Source of the DNA: a virus
DNA: 64,000 nt
Direction: 5' to 3' (one strand)
IMG/VR virus record: IMGVR_UViG_3300023223_000669
Span: 1-64,000 of that record
This document shows, one piece after another, positions 1 to 8,224 of the stretch. Within the stretch, counting starts at the first letter, position 1, and every line of letters begins with the position of its first letter. A model generated the notes under the pieces. That model did not search any database, was not told where the DNA came from, and worked only from the letters and a program-made list of their open reading frames with translations. The position numbers and the translations under genes are program-made.

Positions 1-922
1 GATGCGTGTTCGGAACATGCAGACGATTGCATACTTGATGTACCAAAGGCACACCAAGGGCCTCATGATTATAGTGATGCGGTAGATTATCGTCGTCCGT
101 TACGGCTTTTCCCAGGTCGTGGACCATCGCTGCAAACATAGCCTCGTCGTCACCACCGAGGCGTCTCGCCTCGTCAACGACGAGGAGAGTGTGAACGTAG
201 GCGTCCCCTTCGGGGTGGTACTTTTCAGGCTGAACGCGGCCCTTTAGAGCCGCAATTTCAGGCAGCACAATCTCCAGGGCACCCAGCTTATCGAGTGCCT
301 TGAAAAAGACAGAGGGTTTATCCGTACGGAGTGCCTTCTCAATCTCCATCCACAGGCGTTCGCCTGGAACGTCTTTGAGTTCGTCCAGCACCGGGATCGC
401 CGCCTCTACAAGCTCGTCCGTCACTTCCATATGTAGTTGAGCCGCGAATCTTGCAGCACGCAGCACACGCACCGGATCTTCCCCGAAGTGCGGTCCTACT
501 GGACGCAGACGACCAGCCTTGAGGTCTAGGACCCCTTTGTATGGATCGAGGATCGTCCCCGTGAACGGGTGCATGGCCATAGCATTAATCGTAAGGTCAC
601 GACGCTGGAGGTCTTGCTCTAGCGTTACATCGTTTACCTCATAGGCGAAACCATGATAGCCGGGACCTGTTTTACGCTCCGTACGAGCAATGGCAATCTC
701 AATGCCATCCTTCACAAATACAGGGAAGTCTGCCCCAACGACCTTGGCATCGTCCCCTAGTGCTTCTTTCACTAGGGCAACGTCAAGATCAACCACGACA
801 ATATCCCTATCCTTAGGTGCTCGCCCAAGTAGGGTATCCCTTACGTAGCCGCCCACATAGTAGGGCTTGCCGCCAGCGTCAACAATCAGTTGGCAGATAT
901 CTTTAGCTTTATCGTTCTTCAA
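1..922 (-). CDS. cca: CCA-adding enzyme (tRNA nucleotidyltransferase), C-terminus cut by window edge
   Basis: Class II nucleotidyltransferase that adds or repairs the 3' CCA of tRNAs. The visible 307 residues start at TTG (M-K-N-D-K), overlapping the end of the upstream gene by 14 nt. They show the nucleotide-binding GGYVRDTLLGR segment, the DRDIVV acidic pair, RRDLTINAMA, and the EDPVRVLRAARF region, then an HD-type metal-binding segment (HTLLV...MVHDLGK) as in bacterial CCA/HD enzymes. The gene runs off the left edge. A phage CCA enzyme makes sense here because tRNA-Pro and the irregular Leu-type tRNA in this window lack an encoded CCA. Family assignment is firm; activity is inferred. Confidence 0.93.
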   Translation of the reverse strand, partial: MKNDKAKDICQLIVDAGGKPYYVGGYVRDTLLGRAPKDRDIVVVDLDVALVKEALGDDAKVVGADFPVFVKDGIEIAIARTERKTGPGYHGFAYEVNDVTLEQDLQRRDLTINAMAMHPFTGTILDPYKGVLDLKAGRLRPVGPHFGEDPVRVLRAARFAAQLHMEVTDELVEAAIPVLDELKDVPGERLWMEIEKALRTDKPSVFFKALDKLGALEIVLPEIAALKGRVQPEKYHPEGDAYVHTLLVVDEARRLGGDDEAMFAAMVHDLGKAVTDDDNLPHHYNHEALGVPLVHQVCNRLHVPNTH

Positions 923-1235
923 AACGGCTGCACTCTTTCACGTACGCAACACCGATAGGTGGCGTAACTTCGATACCGTCTGGTCTCCAGTAGCAAATAG
1001 TCTTGATGCGTTTGTGTTCTACCGTATGTTCAATTAGCTCGGGTTCGTTTCTTTCATCCGGCATTTCGTCTTGGCCGAACTCGGTCAGCCGGAAGAGGTC
1101 TTCTTCTTCGCCCGATATGTGTTTGAGCCCTTGATGATAGACGTGTTCTTGTTGTGTTTCTAGTATCGTCAAACCATGCTTGCATCGCCAGCATAAGGTA
1201 GACTGCACATCGAGTTCTTTGGGTTCGTCATTCAT
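909..1235 (-). CDS. hypothetical protein with CWRC motif
   Basis: 108 residues, family not recognised. It has an N-terminal C-x2-C pair (CWRC, residues 16-19) and an acidic middle; a second CYW near residue 81 could complete a metal site. It overlaps the kinase-like gene upstream by 4 nt (ATGA coupling) and the cca start downstream, so it belongs to the same minus-strand operon. Confidence 0.7.
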   Translation of the reverse strand: MNDEPKELDVQSTLCWRCKHGLTILETQQEHVYHQGLKHISGEEEDLFRLTEFGQDEMPDERNEPELIEHTVEHKRIKTICYWRPDGIEVTPPIGVAYVKECSRFEER

Positions 1236-1735
1236 GATGAGAAAACAGTCATGTCAGACCATTCGGTTTCGTCAGTGTGAGGTTGATAGTTATTGACGTG
1301 GCGATGAATTACATCAAGCGGAACGTCATGTTCATTACGCCCGAACAACACATCGGGATCCCAGGGGCCAGGAGTACGAATGATCTCGACTTCATAGTCA
1401 TAGATTTCGGCAAGCTCCAAGTATGCTTCCATTTCCCAATGAGCGATAAAAGTGTTGGCTACAATTACCAAGGGTACACCATGAAGCATACTACGTTCTG
1501 TTTGTAGCTGATTCCATTTGTGGGCGTCTTTCAGTTTGTTCAACCGAAAATGGTAGATTCCTTGTCTATCAGCCCAAAATTCATCAGTTTCGTGGAAGGA
1601 CGATAGCTCTCTGTTGTTGGATGAACACAAGTTGTGCTTAAGTCGTAGATGATTAGCAATCGTGCTCTTGCCTGTGCCAGATGCACCACGAATTAATATT
1701 AAATTACGTGTTTCCATTGTTTTTTGATTTATCAT
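1232..1735 (-). CDS. P-loop kinase-like NTPase
   Basis: 167 residues with a Walker A motif near the N-terminus (RGASGTGKST, about residues 16-25) and a short AAA_33-type core as in polynucleotide/zeta-toxin-like small kinases and N4BP2-like proteins. A conserved aromatic HETDEFW follows. No separate phosphatase domain is visible, so it is not a full T4-type Pnkp. It lies beside cca and within 2 kb of an RNA ligase, so a role in 5' phosphorylation of RNA ends is possible but inferred. The first ATG is used: a GGGG run lies 3-6 nt before it. Confidence 0.75.
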   Translation of the reverse strand: MINQKTMETRNLILIRGASGTGKSTIANHLRLKHNLCSSNNRELSSFHETDEFWADRQGIYHFRLNKLKDAHKWNQLQTERSMLHGVPLVIVANTFIAHWEMEAYLELAEIYDYEVEIIRTPGPWDPDVLFGRNEHDVPLDVIHRHVNNYQPHTDETEWSDMTVFSS

Positions 1736-1913
1736 CTACCCCTACTGTTTTGAAGGCGGCATCACGCAAAGGTTTGCCCGTGCATAGCCAGAATATGAAG
1801 CAACATACTGTCCACGCAATCGAGATAAACGTGCTGATCACGAACATCGTGACAACGAAGAATCCTACTAGGCAACAGATGAATAGGTATGCTACGAGAG
1901 CAGTTTCTAACAT
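1704..1913 (-). CDS. small membrane protein
   Basis: 69 residues starting MLETAL, with one or two hydrophobic segments (about residues 5-25 and 28-45) and a short polar tail. An upstream in-frame ATG exists but lies inside the -10 box of the promoter at 1920-1947, so the start is placed 6 nt after that box, giving a leaderless mRNA. It overlaps the kinase-like gene by 32 nt. Function unknown. Confidence 0.65.
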   Translation of the reverse strand: MLETALVAYLFICCLVGFFVVTMFVISTFISIAWTVCCFIFWLCTGKPLRDAAFKTVGVDDKSKNNGNT

Positions 1914-1919
1914 GCCCTC

Positions 1920-1947
1920 ATTATACCACAAAACAACGACTAGTCAA
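1920..1947 (-). promoter_or_regulatory. sigma70-like promoter
   Basis: TTGACT, 16-nt spacer ending GTGG, TATAAT; the next start codon is 6 nt beyond the -10 box. Confidence 0.8.
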
Positions 1948-1972
1948 GAAAAATCTTGGTTTGTTGACAATC

Positions 1973-1982
1973 TTAGTGTATT
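1973..1982 (+). promoter_or_regulatory. TAGTGTATT motif, probable phage late promoter
   Basis: Same nonamer as found before the other against-the-grain plus genes; 7 nt upstream of the HNH start. Confidence 0.6.
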
Positions 1983-1989
1983 TATCATC

Positions 1990-2400
1990 ATGCGGAGCAA
2001 ACCACACATCTGGAAAACGACATGTGGCATTGAACATAAACAATGTCACGATTGTAAGGAATTCAAACCTGTTACGACAGAGTTCTACTATTTTCGTAAG
2101 ATAGAGCCTTGCCACCCTTATGCTGCATGTAAAGTTTGCACGAAACTAAGGGCCGCCACTAGAGCACGAGGTAGGCGTCGTAGGCGTAAATTAGAGGCTA
2201 TCGAATACAAGGGTGGCAAATGTCAGGATTGTCAGCAGACGTTTCCTGTATGTGTATTCGATTTTCACCATGTTGATCCAAGTCAAAAAGACTTTACTAT
2301 TGGTGAACATATGGATATATCAGAGAAAAAACTTAGAGCAGAGCTGGACAAATGCGTCCTGCTCTGCTCTAATTGTCACAGAATGAGGCACGATACCTAA
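1990..2400 (+). CDS. HNH homing endonuclease
   Basis: 136 residues. Zinc-knuckle pairs (CHDC, CKVC), a basic stretch of arginines, then a treble-clef HNH core: CQDC, FDFHHVDP, and LLCSNCHRMRHD at the C-terminus. Close relative of the genes at 22033, 26120 and 32048. Encoded against the surrounding operon. No good Shine-Dalgarno is seen, so it may be expressed weakly. Probably a freestanding mobile element. Confidence 0.88.
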   Translation: MRSKPHIWKTTCGIEHKQCHDCKEFKPVTTEFYYFRKIEPCHPYAACKVCTKLRAATRARGRRRRRKLEAIEYKGGKCQDCQQTFPVCVFDFHHVDPSQKDFTIGEHMDISEKKLRAELDKCVLLCSNCHRMRHDT

Positions 2401-2407
2401 GGCGTGA

Positions 2408-2851
2408 CTAGAATAGTTTTCCGCCCTCGCCTTCGGCGGCTACAGCGACTTCGGCTACAGCGACTTCGGCTGCAACGGGCTCATCCTCAATCGTCGCCGC
2501 GACGGCCGGGGCAGCGTTGCCAGCGGCGTTGCCAGTGAAGAAGAAACCACTAAAGTTTTCAAGCCGTACTTCGAGTCTGGAACGCTTGACGGTTTCACCG
2601 TCAACTTCTTGTTCCCAACGGTTTTGGATCAGCGTGCCACGCACGATGATTTGCTTACCCTTGGTCAGATGCTCAGCAATAACGAGTGCTTGTGCCTTGA
2701 AAGCAACGCAGTCCACAAAGGTCGTTTCCTTATAGTCACCAAAGCCGGTGTTAACGGCGATAGTAAATCGAGCGACTTTATTCTCGCCGTCAAAAAGTTT
2801 GGGGTCTTCTACGAGGTTACCCTGTAGAATGACTTGGTTCAGATTACTCAT
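2408..2851 (-). CDS. ssb: single-stranded DNA-binding protein
   Basis: 147 residues with an OB fold typical of bacterial SSB: LNQVILQGNLVEDPKL, KVARFTIAVNTGF, TTFVDCVAF, GKQIIVRGTL. Binds ssDNA in replication and recombination. The C-terminal third is a low-complexity Ala/Val/Glu linker ending EGGKLF, so the canonical acidic DDDIPF-like tip that recruits host partners is absent or altered. 3 nt downstream of the gene at 2855 in one operon. Confidence 0.93.
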   Translation of the reverse strand: MSNLNQVILQGNLVEDPKLFDGENKVARFTIAVNTGFGDYKETTFVDCVAFKAQALVIAEHLTKGKQIIVRGTLIQNRWEQEVDGETVKRSRLEVRLENFSGFFFTGNAAGNAAPAVAATIEDEPVAAEVAVAEVAVAAEGEGGKLF

Positions 2852-2854
2852 AGA

Positions 2855-3250
2855 TTAATTGCCCGTAGCTAGCACGGGTTCTTGTGTGGGGGTTTCAGTA
2901 ATACGTTTGGCTGCCACAACTTCTGCCAACGCCTGTTCACGAGTCAGGCTACCAGCTTCGATGCGGGCATACTGTTCGCGGGAGACACGGAAGCGGCGAG
3001 GCGTACCGATAGCTGCCTCCACCTTTTCTGAGAAGTTATCTAGGGTGAGATCGGCGTCAAGATAGACACTATTCGGAATAGAGCCGGGACGACCTTGGAG
3101 TCTTTCAAGACCTCCACCTTCGATAAATTGCGTGAAGGCTTGATCGCGGGTCAACTGACCGTCAGCAATGAGAGCCTTCTGCTCGCGGGTTACACGGAAA
3201 CGAAAGCCAGTGACCCTCGCGAAGCTGTCGAGTGTTAGATTTTCTGTCAT
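2855..3250 (-). CDS. hypothetical protein with internal repeat
   Basis: 131 residues made of two copies of one module: FRVTREQKALIADGQLTRDQ (about residues 17-36) and FRVSREQYARIEAGSLTREQ (about residues 88-107). Each is preceded by LTLD-x-F. No known family recognised. Immediately upstream of ssb, so perhaps DNA-related. A Shine-Dalgarno (TAGGAGA) precedes the ATG. Confidence 0.75.
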   Translation of the reverse strand: MTENLTLDSFARVTGFRFRVTREQKALIADGQLTRDQAFTQFIEGGGLERLQGRPGSIPNSVYLDADLTLDNFSEKVEAAIGTPRRFRVSREQYARIEAGSLTREQALAEVVAAKRITETPTQEPVLATGN

Positions 3251-3263
3251 TTGATTTTATCTC

Positions 3264-3311
3264 CTACAGGGGAGTTCAACGGTTCAATACATTATGACCT
3301 GTTCCCTGTAG
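3264..3311 (-). promoter_or_regulatory. inverted repeat overlapping the ribosome-binding site
   Basis: CTACAGGG and CCCTGTAG, 32 nt apart, in the leader of the 2855/ssb operon. The start-proximal arm contains the TAGG of the Shine-Dalgarno, so the hairpin could hide it. The rest of 3251-3493 holds no convincing gene; a second short repeat (GACGACC/GGTCGTC) lies near 3344-3359. Confidence 0.45.
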
Positions 3312-3493
3312 AATGTAAGGGACTTTTTCAAGTTTTCGTAGAGACGACCGGGGTCGTCTTATCGAACGGGGATATGGGGTGTTTTGACAAATTCGGAGAA
3401 GGTGTGTTTTGGGGATTTTGGCTATTCATGGCCTTTACTGTGTGAATCCCACAAAATGCTACGAGCGTGGATATTCACTATAGGCACATTTTT

Positions 3494-4579
3494 CTAATGC
3501 AACTCAGTTCCTCCCTTTCGGGTCAAATACTCGCTTGACAGGATTTTGAAGATCATTCGCTTAGGATTGGGATCTTGTGTACCTTTACCCCAAGTGAGTT
3601 CTTGCACCATTGGCCGAATCACAATTCCTTCGCGAATATGGCTATCGTCAAGCCGTGTGTCGCCCTCGGCCTCTTCAAGCAATTGCTCGAAATCGAAGAC
3701 TCCGCGTGTGATCACGGGAACCAGCGGAATGCCGAACATTCCGGTTAGATGTTCCAGCGACATCCAATTAATATATTCGCCGTTCACAGCAATGTCGAAT
3801 AGGCGATATCCTTTCTCCGTCTTGGCTCCGTAATGTAAGTCTTGCACGCCCGCTCCGAAAATTTCCCCGAAGAAGATGACGGAGTTGATTCGTCCTTCTT
3901 CCTCGTCACGATGTTCTTCGAGCCACAGGACGACGTGAGCCATTGCTTCGCCGTACAAATCCATAGGCAAGCCATAGATGCCGCAATCGTCGGGGTCACG
4001 TTGCGTCTTGTGCGTTCCTACGACGAGATCGAGCATATCGACCATGCCCTCTTCGGCATTTCGTACCCAGCCAACACGACTATTCGTGCCATGAATCTTC
4101 TCTGTTACGACGAGTGGCTCGCCGTAACAAAGTCTGTCGGGGTGATTGCGGAGATTTTGGATATTCGTGTAGTTGTGGAAAAGTGGGTGTTGCTTTCGTA
4201 CCTGACCCGCCCCAAGATTCTGCGGAGGATCATATTTAACGATACCGTAATAATCTGCAAGATCTTCCCCAATCTCTGCCCCGGTATTGTTAGGGACCAG
4301 AAATCCGAAGCTAACTACGCCCCGTAGGCGTGCAGCACGCACCCTGCCTTCCCTGGCGTTTTTACGCCACGAGAGATACTTGGTCACGTCCCATTCATCA
4401 GCCCGATCTCGCGGTATCATGCTTTCGGGCTGCACATGGACTACAACGTCGCCTGCGTCGTGATTGCCTTTTCCGGTAATCACTTCCCAACCGCCCACGA
4501 CCGCAATTTCTAGTCTGTCAGCGTTCGGGTGTGGTTTGATAGCATCAATTTTGATGGGTTGTACGACTAGATCACTCAT
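3494..4579 (-). CDS. RNA ligase, DraRnl (DRB0094)-like
   Basis: 361 residues. N-terminal OB-like module (HPNADRLEIAVVGGWEV, about residues 16-32) as in Deinococcus Rnl, then the ATP-grasp ligase core: motif I VVTEKIHGTN with the adenylated Lys, motif III FFGEIFG, motif IV EGIVIRP, motif V RMIFKILSSEYL. DraRnl-type enzymes seal 3'-OH/5'-P nicks in RNA-containing duplexes. With cca, the kinase-like protein and the RlaP-like protein at 54830 it points to tRNA or RNA repair during infection. Family call firm; substrate inferred. Confidence 0.9.
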   Translation of the reverse strand: MSDLVVQPIKIDAIKPHPNADRLEIAVVGGWEVITGKGNHDAGDVVVHVQPESMIPRDRADEWDVTKYLSWRKNAREGRVRAARLRGVVSFGFLVPNNTGAEIGEDLADYYGIVKYDPPQNLGAGQVRKQHPLFHNYTNIQNLRNHPDRLCYGEPLVVTEKIHGTNSRVGWVRNAEEGMVDMLDLVVGTHKTQRDPDDCGIYGLPMDLYGEAMAHVVLWLEEHRDEEEGRINSVIFFGEIFGAGVQDLHYGAKTEKGYRLFDIAVNGEYINWMSLEHLTGMFGIPLVPVITRGVFDFEQLLEEAEGDTRLDDSHIREGIVIRPMVQELTWGKGTQDPNPKRMIFKILSSEYLTRKGGTELH

Positions 4580-4583
4580 TTTA

Positions 4584-4889
4584 TCAAAATATAGTTACGA
4601 GAATATCGTCTACTTTGTCTTCTAGATCCCAGGCTTCACCATGCCAGCGGAGTACGGTACCGTCGGGATTGATACATACTACAGGATTGTTGTTTTCGAG
4701 TTTTTCAACCAAAAGGCTGAGATCTTTTGTACCTACTCCAATCACAATCTCATCATCAGAGTAGAATATCGCGTCTTGGTCATAGCGAAAATGACAGGCA
4801 ACACGATTAGACAATAGGAGACGCTCGTTGGGCTGACCCAGAATGCGGCCAATAAAACGACAGATTTCGATGAATTGTTCTTCCTTCAT
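4584..4889 (-). CDS. hypothetical protein
   Basis: 101 residues, acidic, no recognised domain. A segment RFIGRILGQPNERLLLSN resembles RFIGRAGERLLF in the gene immediately upstream, so the two may be diverged duplicates. One nt separates them. Confidence 0.65.
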   Translation of the reverse strand: MKEEQFIEICRFIGRILGQPNERLLLSNRVACHFRYDQDAIFYSDDEIVIGVGTKDLSLLVEKLENNNPVVCINPDGTVLRWHGEAWDLEDKVDDILVTIF

Positions 4890-4890
4890 G

Positions 4891-5202
4891 TTATAAGTCT
4901 ACAATTTTTCCACTGATTGTATAATCATTGATTAAAGGTCGATCAAGCAATTCATAACAAAACAGAAGACGTTCTCCAGCCCGGCCAATGAATCTACCGG
5001 GTTTCCTAGGCATTTCTTCTCCTAGTTTGTACCATTTTAAAGTACGCTTTTGTGGAGACATTTGGTCATCGACTAATGTGTATAGATACGATACGCCGCG
5101 TCGTGTTTGAGAAAGCGACAATATATCAGCAGGATATCCCAGCATGAGCACTTGCTCGTCCTGGTCGTCCATTTTGATTTTCTGGATGCTACGCATTGAC
5201 AA
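4891..5202 (-). CDS. hypothetical protein
   Basis: 103 residues, no recognised family. Shares the RFIGR..ERLLF segment with its downstream neighbour. The start may instead be the internal ATG at MDDQDEQ, about 10 codons in. Confidence 0.6.
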   Translation of the reverse strand: MSMRSIQKIKMDDQDEQVLMLGYPADILSLSQTRRGVSYLYTLVDDQMSPQKRTLKWYKLGEEMPRKPGRFIGRAGERLLFCYELLDRPLINDYTISGKIVDL

Positions 5203-5293
5203 CTTGGGATCAAACGTGATTAGCTAGAAGCAGCAGTACTGTCATGCCGCTGGTATGTTTTTTGCCGTCGAATGATACTTGCATAATGTATAC

Positions 5294-5373
5294 TGGTCCC
5301 GGGAGTAGGAATTGCACCTACCTGCTACTAACTACTCTTTCAACCGTGTATCGGACGGAGGAGATATCCCGGG
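5294..5373 (-). tRNA. tRNA-like element, isoacceptor unclear
   Basis: Perfect 7-bp acceptor stem (CCCGGGA/TCCCGGG), discriminator A, encoded CCA, and a sound T arm (GTAGG, loop TGCAATT, CCTAC). The 5' half does not fold into a standard D arm plus 5-bp/7-nt anticodon arm, so no anticodon can be read with confidence. Either a degenerate tRNA or a tRNA mimic. Confidence 0.5.
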
Positions 5374-5381
5374 GATTTCAA

Positions 5382-5391
5382 TTAGTGTATT
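5382..5391 (+). promoter_or_regulatory. TAGTGTATT motif, probable late promoter
   Basis: Followed by an A/T run, then GGAG and the ATG of the structural-type gene at 5410. Confidence 0.65.
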
Positions 5392-5409
5392 ATTATATAG
5401 GAGACAATT

Positions 5410-6192
5410 ATGGTTATAATTAATGGCGATCTTATTCCGTTTGCTAGTGGTTTAGGCCATCTGGGCGTAGACGGTAGTGTTGGTGATGCCACAGGTGGCT
5501 TTGATATCTCGACACTTGCACCTTTTGGCCATATTCATATGCTATCGGGTGTTTGGCACGATCCTATGCAGGGTCAATCTGGTGTCATGCGATTCAATCT
5601 CGCAATGCAACGCTTTGAGGTGTCGGTTGATGGTGGATCGTCTTTTCAAGGTTTAACTACTGCTGGATCGGCTGTTAGCTCAGTTGGTGTTCTTGGTGGT
5701 GCTGATCTCACTGGTGACGTTGACCTCTCTCCTGCAACTGGTTCTGGTTTTATTGTAATCGGGGACACAGGCGGCACCAGTCCCATCACATTTGCAGTTG
5801 ATCAGCTTAGTTTATCTGGTCTTTGGGATTTCCCAACACAGGGTTTCAATGGTCGCGTTGTAAATGCATTAACAGATGATAATGGTACTGAGGCACAAGG
5901 CATCATCAACGTTGCTGGTGCATCAGGTGTTACCGTCGATATTATCGGTCAAACTTTGATAATTGCTCCTGCTGGCTCTGGTATCGCAAGATCCTACGCT
6001 CAGGATTTTAATGGCAAAAACATCACTATCACTCATAATCTCAATACAATTAATGTGATCGTTCAGGCCGTCGATGACAAATCGCCACCTAAGGTGTTAA
6101 TTCCTCACAACATTGAAATTGTCGATGTGAATGTTATTAACCTTAGATTTAATGGCAACCAAACAGGACGTGTGGTTGTTCTAGGGGGTTAA
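5410..6192 (+). CDS. probable virion structural protein (fibre/decoration type)
   Basis: 260 residues rich in Gly, Val, Thr, Asp and Asn, with alternating hydrophobic residues typical of beta-structured phage tail or decoration proteins (GLWDFPTQGFNGRVV; THNLNTINVIVQAVDD). The C-terminal 70 residues resemble small beta-sandwich domains seen at the ends of fibre proteins. No enzymatic motif. Alone on the plus strand with its own late-type promoter and a clear GGAG ribosome site, which fits late expression. Exact role unknown. Confidence 0.7.
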   Translation: MVIINGDLIPFASGLGHLGVDGSVGDATGGFDISTLAPFGHIHMLSGVWHDPMQGQSGVMRFNLAMQRFEVSVDGGSSFQGLTTAGSAVSSVGVLGGADLTGDVDLSPATGSGFIVIGDTGGTSPITFAVDQLSLSGLWDFPTQGFNGRVVNALTDDNGTEAQGIINVAGASGVTVDIIGQTLIIAPAGSGIARSYAQDFNGKNITITHNLNTINVIVQAVDDKSPPKVLIPHNIEIVDVNVINLRFNGNQTGRVVVLGG

Positions 6193-6193
6193 G

Positions 6194-6748
6194 TTATCTA
6201 ATTCTTTGCGGCAACACAAATTCTCCGTTGTTCCGAACAACGTTGAGCATGATTGCTCGAAGCCGTTGATTATCATCCGGATATTTATCGTAGTATTGTT
6301 GACCTTTTCTCGTTAGCTTTTCTTTTTCTTCGGGGCAATCATCAAGTTCGGCAGGGCATACTTCCCAATTACCTTCAAAAACAAATTCCATGAGGCGTAA
6401 TTGGAATTCACTAAATATACCGTCGAGAAGCGTAACGATGTCTGTGGACATCACGTTCTTAACACTGTCATTGACTACTTCATTGAATCGATTAATATAT
6501 CCAATAAACACAGCCCCCATGGCACAAACACCACATGAAACCTTCTTGTCGTTTTTGAAAGTTTCTTGAAAGCTATGATCGAGATTGACTGCATCTTCAA
6601 AATACTGATGTGCATCATCGTAATATACACGACAATATATTCCAGTATCGGCTATCAGGCGTTTTAAACGCAATTGTGCGATAACGTCTTTCGCAATTGC
6701 CACGGCTTTTTTACGACGAGTTGCTGTCATTTTTATTTTAGTTTTCAT
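6194..6748 (-). CDS. conserved phage hypothetical protein
   Basis: 184 residues; basic N-terminus (TATRRKKAVAIAKDV), central CGVCAMGAVF of the kind seen in several phage proteins of unknown role. Overlaps the HNH gene upstream by 11 nt. Function unknown. Confidence 0.72.
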   Translation of the reverse strand: MKTKIKMTATRRKKAVAIAKDVIAQLRLKRLIADTGIYCRVYYDDAHQYFEDAVNLDHSFQETFKNDKKVSCGVCAMGAVFIGYINRFNEVVNDSVKNVMSTDIVTLLDGIFSEFQLRLMEFVFEGNWEVCPAELDDCPEEKEKLTRKGQQYYDKYPDDNQRLRAIMLNVVRNNGEFVLPQRIR

Positions 6749-7139
6749 TGCCTTTTCTCATGTTGCAGTAAATGCACATTGTTTGTTGATTACTCAGGGC
6801 GTCGTTTCCGCCCTTCGAACGAGGTTGAATATGATCGCGTGTCATAAGGACCTCGCCTCCGCGAGAGCTAACGGCATAGAGATTCATGTGATACTTTGTC
6901 GCGTGAGTATCACGCTCCAGGGCGAAGTATTGAGCCTCGATACCACAGGCAACACAGGTGGTACCAGAGTAAGCGAAGACCCTGTAGCGTCTTCCAGCTA
7001 ATGAAATCCAAACATCTTTGTCGAACTTCTTCTTGACGTGGCCGCCTTTGCGGATCCATTCAATCACAAGTTCGACAGGATATACACTATGCCTATCGTA
7101 ATGATAGCTGTGTTTGGATCGTCTTGCTTCTAGTAGCAT
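6738..7139 (-). CDS. HNH endonuclease
   Basis: 133 residues. C-terminal HNH core: CVAC, LMTRDHIQPRSKGG, N-x3-N, and CIYCNMRKGN, matching the McrA-like HNH family. Unlike the plus-strand HNH genes it runs with the operon and has no late motif. Ends 7 nt before tRNA-Ser in transcription order upstream. Confidence 0.85.
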   Translation of the reverse strand: MLLEARRSKHSYHYDRHSVYPVELVIEWIRKGGHVKKKFDKDVWISLAGRRYRVFAYSGTTCVACGIEAQYFALERDTHATKYHMNLYAVSSRGGEVLMTRDHIQPRSKGGNDALSNQQTMCIYCNMRKGNEN

Positions 7140-7146
7140 AGTTATT

Positions 7147-7233
7147 TGGAGGAGGGTAGAGAGAATCGAACCCCGAACCTTTTACAATCCCCCTGATGTT
7201 CAAAACCAGTTTGTCACCTTGACGGTACCCTCC
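7147..7233 (-). tRNA. tRNA-Ser(UGA)
   Basis: 7-bp acceptor (GGAGGGT/ACCCTCC), anticodon loop TTTGAAC reading UGA, long variable arm as expected for Ser, T loop TTCGATT, encoded CCA. Confidence 0.9.
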
Positions 7234-7235
7234 AT

Positions 7236-7631
7236 TTATTGAATCAAACGCTTGATCTCAAGCCAGGCATAATATTCTGGGTTGAGAATTTGGCCGAGCG
7301 ATTCCTGGAACTTCGATAGCAAACCAATGCCGCTTACCAATAAAGTCACAATGCCACCGATCAAGACAAAAAATGTACCCGTGGGCTCGTCACCAGTAGA
7401 AAAGTAAGGCTTATGATTCTTCAACGTGGCATGTCGCACTAGCCATATACCAATGAGACAAACAACACTGAATACACATAAAGTGGTTGTGCCCGTAATG
7501 ATGGCTTGTTGTGTAAAGATTTCCCATAGATGTTCGGCAGCAACGCCAAGCTTCTCGGCTATTACATCTAGGCGGGTAAAAATCTCTTCTTTGAGAGTTG
7601 AGTCTACAATTTCAGCTTCTTGAATCTTCAT
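7236..7631 (-). CDS. membrane protein, two TM segments
   Basis: 131 residues. A soluble N-terminal 45 residues, TM1 at about 49-70 (LCVFSVVCLIGIWLV) and TM2 at about 87-106 (FFVLIGGIVTLLVSGIGLL). Followed by tRNA-Ser after 2 nt. Overlaps the upstream gene by 20 nt. A holin-like role is possible from topology alone but not supported by context. Confidence 0.75.
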   Translation of the reverse strand: MKIQEAEIVDSTLKEEIFTRLDVIAEKLGVAAEHLWEIFTQQAIITGTTTLCVFSVVCLIGIWLVRHATLKNHKPYFSTGDEPTGTFFVLIGGIVTLLVSGIGLLSKFQESLGQILNPEYYAWLEIKRLIQ

Positions 7632-8103
7632 TTACATCGGCCTCGGTATGCATTGTGGTTAGTACTTCGCCTATGCCCAGGTTGAGAATATGTTCTAGAA
7701 GCTTCTCGTGATTCCCATAGTAGGGATGATCTAGAAGCCCGTCAAACCATCCATACCATTTTTCATCAAGGATGACTTGAATCTCGCTCTTGGGGACCCG
7801 CTCGAAATAGTTACTGTCAACCCCGGCTTGCGGTCTGAGCTTGAGGCTCATGTTGCCTTTCCGGGACGTGGACGGGCGTGGGCCTTTTTGAGTATTTTGC
7901 TTACGACTCGCCCTGTCGGGCGAGGAGTCGTCTTTTTGGGTATGATTCGGCCCACCCCTGGCTGCATTTATTCTTTCTTGAAGGGCCTTCTCGGGAGAGA
8001 GCCCTCTGGTCATTTCGTCAGCGGTTCGCTTGAAACGCTTGGCCCCCGTCACTCGCTTGTAGCTGGCGAGGTCGGTGATTTCCTTGGCTTGTTGACTGTT
8101 CAT
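7612..8103 (-). CDS. hypothetical protein with disordered middle
   Basis: 163 residues starting MNSQQAKE, whose ATG overlaps the stop of the 39-residue membrane peptide upstream (TAATG). Ordered basic N-terminus, a Ser/Lys/Arg/Pro-rich disordered stretch (about 50-95), then an acidic aromatic C-terminal part. A longer ORF reaches 8184 but its extra N-terminus duplicates the other gene's frame. Confidence 0.65.
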   Translation of the reverse strand: MNSQQAKEITDLASYKRVTGAKRFKRTADEMTRGLSPEKALQERINAARGGPNHTQKDDSSPDRASRKQNTQKGPRPSTSRKGNMSLKLRPQAGVDSNYFERVPKSEIQVILDEKWYGWFDGLLDHPYYGNHEKLLEHILNLGIGEVLTTMHTEADVNEDSRS

Positions 8104-8222
8104 TACAAACGTTTTTCCAGATGACAGATGATAAGAGCCAATAATATCGCTGGCGAGGCTATCGCCAAGAAAAGATATGACCACCCATCCAAAAAGCTAG
8201 GTGTCTTGTCATCTGCATTCAT
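8103..8222 (-). CDS. 39-residue membrane peptide
   Basis: Short ORF in the gap between two genes: MNADDKTPSF, then one clear TM segment (SYLFLAIASPAILLALII) and a basic end. Its stop overlaps the next ATG and its start is 2 nt after the previous stop, so the operon spacing supports it. Confidence 0.6.
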   Translation of the reverse strand: MNADDKTPSFLDGWSYLFLAIASPAILLALIICHLEKRL

Positions 8223-8224
8223 AG

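Noticed and set aside
3251-3445. 64-codon plus frame
   Set aside because: Lies in the leader of the ssb operon with no motif or signal.
5410-6192. Collagen-like or receptor-binding tip call
   Set aside because: No Gly-X-Y repeats or known tip domain; kept as generic structural protein.
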